From the NCBI GenBank assembly GCA_900770635.1, contig CAAGLB010000078.1, positions 62,001-126,000 on the forward strand: DNA of 64,000 bases, given 5' to 3'. Below, in pieces: positions 59,153 to 64,000 of the stretch (positions are counted from its first letter, which is position 1; each line of letters starts with the position of its first letter). The translations under genes and the position numbers were made by a program. This DNA comes from an uncultured Alistipes sp. Lineage in GTDB: Bacteria; Bacteroidota; Bacteroidia; Bacteroidales; Rikenellaceae. The notes below the pieces were generated by a model, which saw only the letters and a list, made by a program, of their open reading frames with translations, was not told where the DNA came from and ran no database searches.

Positions 59153-60013
59153 ATGACAAGAAAGGTATTTTCCCTCCTTGCCACCCTTGCGCTCTCGGTA
59201 TCGGCGCAGGCAACAACATTTACTCCAACAGACGATTTTGAGCCCACAGCACAGCTCGCCCCACAGCCAGCATCGGATAGCGATGACGACAAGTGGGAGT
59301 TTTGGTGGGAGGGAGGCTTCGACCTCGCATCAAACTATATGTGGCGTGGCTACGACCAGTCGTACACAGGTAACCTCTTTGATCCATCGTTCCAGCCATC
59401 ACTAACACTTGGCTATGGCAAGTTCTACATCAACCTATGGGGTAATGCCTCGCTATTGAGCGACTATAAGGAGTTTGACATGTTCCTCGGCTTCGACCAC
59501 GAGAATCTATCAGTTACCATCTACGATGTGTTCTGTGGCGTAGGCCCCGACTTTGGCAACAGCAGCTTCTTTGATGGCGAGAAGCACAACCTCACAGCAA
59601 CCGTCGACTATACCCTCTTCGACTGCTTGCGCCTACACTGGGCAACGACCTTCCTCCACGCCTCCGACTGGCACTACAACGAGGATGGCTCACGCAACCG
59701 CCGTGCCTTCTCGTCATACTTTGAGTTGGCTTATAGCCACACTTTTGGCGACATTGTCGAGATGGAGGTTATCGCTGGTGCAGCACCCTGGACAGGTCCT
59801 TTCTGGATGGCAGGTCCTCGAGTTATGGTTGATGGCGCTTACACCCTCGACTTCGACAACCAGCCACAGGGCTTCAACGTCACTAACCTAAGCCTCGCTC
59901 TACGTCGCAACTTCGAGCTTAGCAACATCACAATCCCTGTTGAGTTGGGCTACACCTTCAACCCTACCACCAAGCGCCACTACGGATTGCTCAAAGCGGG
60001 ATTTGCGTTCTAA
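59153..60013 (+). CDS. Outer membrane beta-barrel protein, unknown role
   Basis: 286 aa. It has a Sec signal peptide (VFSLLATLALSVSAQA), an acidic spacer, then alternating strands: WWEGGFDLASNYMWRGYDQS, PSLTLGYGKFYINLWGNASL, VTIYDVFCGVG, AFSSYFELAYSHTF, and a final PTTKRHYGLLKAGFAF ending in an aromatic residue, as in BamA-assembled barrels. The opening 'ASNYMWRG' resembles the Gcw_chp/TorF family of barrels. It follows potD by 30 bases and may be co-transcribed. A role in polyamine entry is possible but only from position. Confidence 0.75.
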   Translation: MTRKVFSLLATLALSVSAQATTFTPTDDFEPTAQLAPQPASDSDDDKWEFWWEGGFDLASNYMWRGYDQSYTGNLFDPSFQPSLTLGYGKFYINLWGNASLLSDYKEFDMFLGFDHENLSVTIYDVFCGVGPDFGNSSFFDGEKHNLTATVDYTLFDCLRLHWATTFLHASDWHYNEDGSRNRRAFSSYFELAYSHTFGDIVEMEVIAGAAPWTGPFWMAGPRVMVDGAYTLDFDNQPQGFNVTNLSLALRRNFELSNITIPVELGYTFNPTTKRHYGLLKAGFAF

Positions 60014-60043
60014 CAGAGTAGAAAACACATTAATCAGCACACA

Positions 60044-60173
60044 CATTTCTTGTCAGAAGTTGTGCTATGTGACATATCGCAAAAGGGAGCACCCGAGGAT
60101 AGTAGTAGACCTACAGCCTCGGGTGCTCAACTTTTCGGGATGTGCCGCAGAGTGCAGCTTATCACAAGAAATT
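60044..60173 (-). repeat. Stop-codon hairpin element, copy 6 (behind the MFS gene)
   Basis: 130 bp. Outer arms (C)ATTTCTTGT / ACAAGAAATT, AAGTTGTGC/GTGCAGCTT, then TCGCAAAAGGGAGCACCCGA and GG pairing with CCTCGGGTGCTCAACTTTTC. The AGAT loop is altered. Edge inside the TAA stop of the MFS gene. Confidence 0.9.
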
Positions 60174-61380
60174 ATCTCAACTTATGTTGGTGAAAATGCG
60201 GTGTGACAACATACTTGAAGAAGATGAGCGCCAAGACGATAAGTCCTGCACCAATCATATAGCAATAGGAATAATCGAACTCCGAGATATAGCCACCCAA
60301 CAACATACCGCCACCGATGCCCACGTCCCAGCCAGTGAGGTATGTGGCATTTGCAGTAGCACGACGTGAGTTGGGAGCGAGGTTGATAAATAGCGTGTTA
60401 TAGGCAGGGAACATCGTGCCATAGCCATAGCCAAACAAGAAGGCTGTGAGGAAGTAGCAGACATATCCCGCTGCGATGCTCCACGACGACACCGTAGAGA
60501 GTATCGCCTCGCCAAAGCCACCAACAAGGGCGATACATATTCCCACCAATATCGTTTCGGTGACAAATCCCCTATCTACACGCTTGCCCGAGTGCAGTCG
60601 TGAGGTGATGAGTCCCGCAGCCATAACCGTGAAGAACAGGCCTGCATTGTGCGTTATGCCCGATTGCTCAGCATAGAGTGCCATGTAGCTGGTGGTCATA
60701 CCATAAGGCATGGCCAAAAGGAAGAAGGCAAAGCATGCACGAACACCCTCTTTAAGGAAAAATCTATCTGCCGAAAGCTTAAACTCCGTTTTCTCGAGTT
60801 GCTTACGTGGCGCACGCACCAAAGCACCCAGCGTCAAGCCTACTATACCTGTAACAAGCGATGTAAGGAACAATAGCGTATAGTTGCCTGACGACACAAC
60901 GAACAGACCTACCATAGGGCCAAAAGCCATAGCGAGGTTGTTCGTAACGCCATAATAGCCAAGGCCTTCGCCACGTCGTGATGAAGGCATAACGTCGATA
61001 ACAAGCGTATTACCCGCAGTTGTAAGCATGCCGAACGAGAAGCCATGAAATACACGCAACAGGATAAATAGAGCCAAGGTCTGCGTTATAAAGAAGTAGC
61101 CGAGGAATGAGGCCACAAATATTGCATAGGCAGTGATATATACCTGCTTACGTGGCAACGTGTCGGCGATGAATCCCGTCATAGGGCGTATCGACAACAC
61201 TGCAATGACGTAGCACGACAGCACCACGCCCACCAACGCAGGGCTAATACCAAAGGTATCTTTGAGATACATCGGCAGCGTGGGCACAAGGATAAAGAAC
61301 GAGAACGACATCATAAATGCTGCAATGCAAACAAATATGTAGTCACGAGTAAATAGCCTATCTTGCTTAGTGTCAGACAT
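60172..61380 (-). CDS. MFS transporter (drug/metabolite efflux type)
   Basis: 402 aa from the ATG at 61378-61380 (MSDTKQDRLFTRDYIFVCIA). An alternative ATG 27 bases earlier overlaps the previous gene and is less likely. Twelve membrane helices. The first cytoplasmic loop holds RPMTGFIADTLPRKQVYITA, the MFS motif A (G-x-L/I-A-D-x-x-G/P-R-K). GMLTTAGNTLVIDVMPSSRR lies around helix 4-5. It fits the arabinose/multidrug efflux-like branch. Substrate unknown. It follows the DUF2807 gene by 13 bases. The TAA stop overlaps a hairpin element. Confidence 0.85.
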   Translation of the reverse strand: MSDTKQDRLFTRDYIFVCIAAFMMSFSFFILVPTLPMYLKDTFGISPALVGVVLSCYVIAVLSIRPMTGFIADTLPRKQVYITAYAIFVASFLGYFFITQTLALFILLRVFHGFSFGMLTTAGNTLVIDVMPSSRRGEGLGYYGVTNNLAMAFGPMVGLFVVSSGNYTLLFLTSLVTGIVGLTLGALVRAPRKQLEKTEFKLSADRFFLKEGVRACFAFFLLAMPYGMTTSYMALYAEQSGITHNAGLFFTVMAAGLITSRLHSGKRVDRGFVTETILVGICIALVGGFGEAILSTVSSWSIAAGYVCYFLTAFLFGYGYGTMFPAYNTLFINLAPNSRRATANATYLTGWDVGIGGGMLLGGYISEFDYSYCYMIGAGLIVLALIFFKYVVTPHFHQHKLR

Positions 61381-61393
61381 ATCGCACAATAAA

Positions 61394-62050
61394 TTAATCG
61401 TTATCACGCTCTACTGACGCACCTCCCGACTTCGACACCTCGACTTTTGCGGGGTTGCCCTTGTAGCTGACATCTGCACCGCCCGAGGCGATAACCGTCA
61501 ACGACTCAGCGACATACACCTCGACATCTGCGCCTCCCGAGGCAGCTACGTTAGCACTTGCAGCACATAGCTCGTCCAACGACAGGTCGGCACCTCCTGA
61601 GGCTGCCGCAGTCAAGTATTTACACACGCCATCAATATCTACATCGGCACCACCAGACGCAGCAATGGTAAGCTGCTCGCCACGATAGCCATCATCTGAG
61701 AACTCAGCACCGCCCGACACAGCCAACGTAGAGTAATCAAACTTTGGGATACGCACCTCAAGGCTATTTGTCGATAGGGAGCGAGGAGCATCGAGCTTAA
61801 TATTGAGGGTATTATTCTCGACATATACCTTTACATAGTCTATGACGTCGCTATGCGTAGTAACCACCGCCTCGCATTTGTCGAGTGACGCATCAACAAC
61901 CACATCAATACCATGACTTACAGCAATAGCATTTGCCGCACCTTCGAACGAAATGTTGCGGCTCTCGACAGGGGCTTTGCTAACATAGACATTGACACAT
62001 GACACGCTCATGAGGGCGAGTGCCAAGATAATAAATCGATGTTGTTTCAT
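61394..62050 (-). CDS. DUF2807 head-GIN-type lipoprotein
   Basis: 218 aa. The lipobox is LMSVSCVNVYVSK. The mature protein is a right-handed beta-helix-like repeat with SGGA(E/D) turns at five or more places (VSGGAEFSDDG, ASGGADVDIDG, ASGGADLSLDE, ASGGADVEVYV, ASGGADVSYKG), and a start NISFEGAANAIAVSHGIDVV, all typical of the GIN/DUF2807 family. Role unknown. The family is common in Bacteroidota, often near regulatory or envelope genes. Divergent from purC and co-directional with the MFS gene. Confidence 0.88.
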   Translation of the reverse strand: MKQHRFIILALALMSVSCVNVYVSKAPVESRNISFEGAANAIAVSHGIDVVVDASLDKCEAVVTTHSDVIDYVKVYVENNTLNIKLDAPRSLSTNSLEVRIPKFDYSTLAVSGGAEFSDDGYRGEQLTIAASGGADVDIDGVCKYLTAAASGGADLSLDELCAASANVAASGGADVEVYVAESLTVIASGGADVSYKGNPAKVEVSKSGGASVERDND

Positions 62051-62071
62051 TTTAGTAGGGATTTAATACTA

Positions 62072-62099
62072 CAAATTTAGGAAAAATTTATTACTTTTG
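62072..62099. promoter_or_regulatory. Divergent promoters of the DUF2807 gene and purC
   Basis: Minus strand TAAATTTG at 62072-62079 for the DUF2807 gene. Plus strand TACTTTTG at 62092-62099 for purC, giving purC a leader of about 57 bases. Confidence 0.6.
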
Positions 62100-62159
62100 T
62101 GCATCAAGTGAAATTATTTCGAAACTCAACGACGAAACAAATCTAAAACTAATGAATAT

Positions 62160-63104
62160 ATGAAGGCTATTGTTAAAAACAATTTCGAGTTCGAGGGCCA
62201 GAAAGGTCACTACGTAGGCAAGGTGCGTGACGTGTATAACATCAACGACGACTACCTTGTTATGGTTGTATCTGATCGTATCTCAGCATTCGACGTGGTG
62301 TTGCCTAAGGGCATTCCTTTCAAAGGTCAGGTGCTCAACCAGATTGCTGCTAAGTTCCTTGACGCCACAACTGACATCCTCCCTAACTGGAAGATTGGCG
62401 TGCCCGATCCTATGGTCACTGTAGGCCACCGTTGCGAGCCTTACAAGGTGGAGATGGTTATCCGTGGCTACCTCTCAGGTCATGCATGGAGAGAGTATAA
62501 GGCTGGCAAGCGCACCATCTGTGGTGTTGAGATGCCTGAGGGCATGGTCGAGAACCAGAAGTTCCCAGAGCCTATCATCACCCCAACAACCAAGGCTGAC
62601 GAGGGCCACGACGAGGATATCTCTAAGGAGGAGATCATCCGCCAGGGCCTCGTATCACGTGAGGAGTACGAGCAGTTGGAGGCATACACACGTGCAATCT
62701 TCCAGCGAGGCACAGAGATCGCCGAGAAGATGGGCCTTATCTTGGTGGATACTAAATATGAGTTCGGTAAGAAGAATGGCGTGATCTACCTTATGGACGA
62801 GATTCACACGCCCGACTCATCACGCTACTTCTATAAGGAGGGCTACGAGGAGCGCCTTGCACGTGGCGAGAAGCAGAAGCAGCTCTCTAAGGAGTTTGTT
62901 CGTGAGTGGTTGATGGAGAATGGCTTCCAGGGCCAGAAGGGCCAGCAGGTGCCCGAGATGACTGAGGAGGTTGTTAGTGGCATCACCGAGCGCTATATCG
63001 AGCTCTTTGAGGCAGTTACCGGCGAGAAGTTCGTGCGTGCCGAGTCTGACGACGTCGAGGCCCGCATCGCTAAGAACGTATCGGAGTATCTCAAGACTTT
63101 GTAA
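62160..63104 (+). CDS. purC: Phosphoribosylaminoimidazole-succinocarboxamide synthase
   Basis: 314 aa, the longer SAICAR synthase form. GKVRDVYNINDDYLVMVVSD (ATP-binding loop), SAFDVVLPKGIPFKGQVLNQ, VEMVIRGYLSGHAWREYKAG (substrate site), PIITPTTKADEGHDEDIS, and the family signature LILVDTKYEFGKKNGVIYLM with DEIHTPDSSRYF. It joins CAIR and aspartate in purine synthesis. Monocistronic, with promoter at 62092 and terminator at 63123-63160. Confidence 0.97.
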   Translation: MKAIVKNNFEFEGQKGHYVGKVRDVYNINDDYLVMVVSDRISAFDVVLPKGIPFKGQVLNQIAAKFLDATTDILPNWKIGVPDPMVTVGHRCEPYKVEMVIRGYLSGHAWREYKAGKRTICGVEMPEGMVENQKFPEPIITPTTKADEGHDEDISKEEIIRQGLVSREEYEQLEAYTRAIFQRGTEIAEKMGLILVDTKYEFGKKNGVIYLMDEIHTPDSSRYFYKEGYEERLARGEKQKQLSKEFVREWLMENGFQGQKGQQVPEMTEEVVSGITERYIELFEAVTGEKFVRAESDDVEARIAKNVSEYLKTL

Positions 63105-63122
63105 TAACAAGGTTATATACAA

Positions 63123-63160
63123 AAATATAGGGCTGTTATGACAGCCCTATATTTTTTTTG
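63123..63160 (+). terminator. Terminator after purC
   Basis: AAATATAGGGCTGT pairs with ACAGCCCTATATTT around a four-base loop and is followed by a T-run. Confidence 0.95.
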
Positions 63161-63192
63161 TGGAGTGAAAGGTGTGGTGTGCTTCGCACGAG

Positions 63193-63285
63193 ATTAAATT
63201 GATAATTAGTAGAGAGTAACGAGTAATAAAAAGCAGAAACAATATTGCTCTATACTAATTACTCACTACTCATTATTTTGATAGC
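63193..63285. repeat. AT-rich inverted repeat
   Basis: ATAATTAGTAGAGAGTAACG and AGTAATAA at the left pair imperfectly with TACTAATTACTCACTACTCA and TTAT at the right. It lies between the purC terminator and the copy-7 hairpin element. No gene. Confidence 0.6.
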
Positions 63286-63341
63286 GCTTACTCAGTAATC
63301 CCAGTCTTTGCGCTATACTCCAACCTTCCTAAGCGAGATAG

Positions 63342-63470
63342 AATTTCTTGTTAGAAGGGTTGCAGATACAACGCTCGGGAAATTTTGGAGCGATGGGCTG
63401 TACTCAAAGTACTGCTCATTGCTACAACAATTTGCTAGCGGCAGTAGATGCGCCCTTATCACGAGAAATT
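63342..63470 (-). repeat. Stop-codon hairpin element, copy 7 (behind the response regulator)
   Basis: 129 bp. Outer arms AATTTCTTGT / ACGAGAAATT (one mismatch), GAAGGGTTGC/GCGCCCTT, AGAT/AGAT loop, apical GATGGGC-TGTACT/AGTACTGCTCATT. Here the gene frame passes the TAA and ends at the TGA of TGATAAGG inside the element, so the last few residues are element-encoded. Confidence 0.9.
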
Positions 63471-64000
63471 ACCTAATTTATACCCCACCCCTCTCTCCGA
63501 GGCTATTTGCACCGAGCCTATACGTGCAAGTTTGGCTCTTAGATGCGACACAAAAACATTCATCGAGCGAAGATTATAGTAGCTATCATCACCCCAAAGT
63601 TCAAGAAGCAGTTGCTGATAGGTAACCACCTCGCCTCGATGTTCGAGCAATATCTTGAGTATTGCTGCCTCACGTGACGATAGTTGCTCAACCCTATCTT
63701 CATCACGTAGCTCACCCGTCTCGGCATTAAACACAACTCGTCCTATGCGTTGTCCTATGGCAGATTTGCGCCCTTCGAGGCGACTTAGAAGCGACTCTAC
63801 ACGCACCAACAACTCGTTAATATCAAATGGTTTACGCAGATAGTCGTGACCGCCCGCACGGAAGCCCTCAACAACATCTTCGGCACTATCCAATGCCGAC
63901 AAAAACATAAACTGCGTATCTGTGCCCTTATCACGCATTCGACGCACCATCTCGAAGCCATCAACATGCGGCATCATCACATCGGCAATCACAAGATCGA
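63459..64000 (-). CDS. OmpR/PhoB-type response regulator (N-terminus outside the window)
   Basis: About 180 codons visible, 5' end cut by the window edge. The receiver domain shows DLVIADVMMPHVDGFE with the phospho-acceptor Asp, MFLSALDSAEDVV and the Lys in YLRKPFDINELL. The DNA-binding winged helix (Trans_reg_C) follows: LSSREAAILKILLEHRGEVV, YNLRSMNVFVSHLRAKL, ERGVGYKL. It is phosphorylated by a histidine kinase that must lie outside the window. Its last codons and TGA stop lie within the copy-7 hairpin element. Confidence 0.92.
   Translation of the reverse strand, partial: DLVIADVMMPHVDGFEMVRRMRDKGTDTQFMFLSALDSAEDVVEGFRAGGHDYLRKPFDINELLVRVESLLSRLEGRKSAIGQRIGRVVFNAETGELRDEDRVEQLSSREAAILKILLEHRGEVVTYQQLLLELWGDDSYYNLRSMNVFVSHLRAKLARIGSVQIASERGVGYKLGNFS

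Noticed and set aside
24823..63470. Hairpin elements as a CRISPR array
   Set aside because: Copies are kilobases apart, one per gene, and are palindromic over their full length. No spacers and no cas genes.

Overview
This is a chromosomal window from a Bacteroidota bacterium, most likely order Bacteroidales. The evidence is: promoters of the TAnnTTTG (-7) type, a fused LpxC/FabZ gene, many SusD-style short lipoprotein signals with acidic residues after the cysteine, BACON/LRR/DUF1573 surface proteins, a DUF349 protein next to pyrG and yidC, and an archaeal/eukaryal-type ProS. Genus cannot be fixed from the sequence alone. No CRISPR array, rRNA operon, complete IS element or integrase was seen.

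Layout. 1-1.3 kb: end of an iron/cobalamin-type ABC uptake operon (permease partial, binding protein). 1.3-4.1 kb: tRNA-Pro, dut, an esterase/glycosyltransferase pair. 4.1-6.8 kb: a degraded patch holding an internally deleted upp pseudogene, an ECF sigma/membrane regulator pair flanked by duplicated terminators, copies of the tRNA-fMet terminator, and tRNA-fMet. 6.9-11.9 kb: a five-gene heterodisulfide-reductase-like operon (HdrC, HdrB with a degenerate first cluster site, short HdrA, small HdrC, and a membrane protein like a DsrM-DsrK fusion). 12.1-24.7 kb: an eight-gene run of exported proteins, mostly lipoproteins, including two leucine-rich-repeat proteins and a subtilisin-like protease with an intact triad. 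25-31.3 kb: lpxA, lpxC/fabZ, a TonB-like protein, two small proteins, a K+/Na+:H+ antiporter, argR. 31.5-34.2 kb: two more lipoproteins, one with a C-type-lectin-like tail. 34.3-40.7 kb: thiL, a polysaccharide flippase, aroQ, buk, ptb, ackA. 41-46.6 kb: DUF349 protein, pyrG, yidC. 47-49.7 kb: a phage-derived remnant (S24 repressor, small ORF, orphan terminase large subunit). 49.8-54.1 kb: dipeptidyl peptidase IV and proS. 54.6-59.1 kb: potABCD. 59.1-64 kb: outer membrane protein, MFS transporter, DUF2807 protein, purC and a partial OmpR-type response regulator.

The most striking feature is not a gene. Seven genes on the minus strand (lpxA, argR, buk, the S24 repressor, proS, the MFS transporter, the response regulator) each end exactly at the edge of a ~130-bp long-hairpin element. 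All seven copies have the same orientation relative to the gene. The outer arm (gene strand TAATTTSTTGTGATAAGG) contains or supplies the stop codon. Two different apical stems are seen with both arms changed together, and most copies keep a symmetric AGAT/AGAT internal loop. I do not recognise this family. It behaves like a stop-codon-targeted interspersed element that gives each mRNA a structured 3' end.
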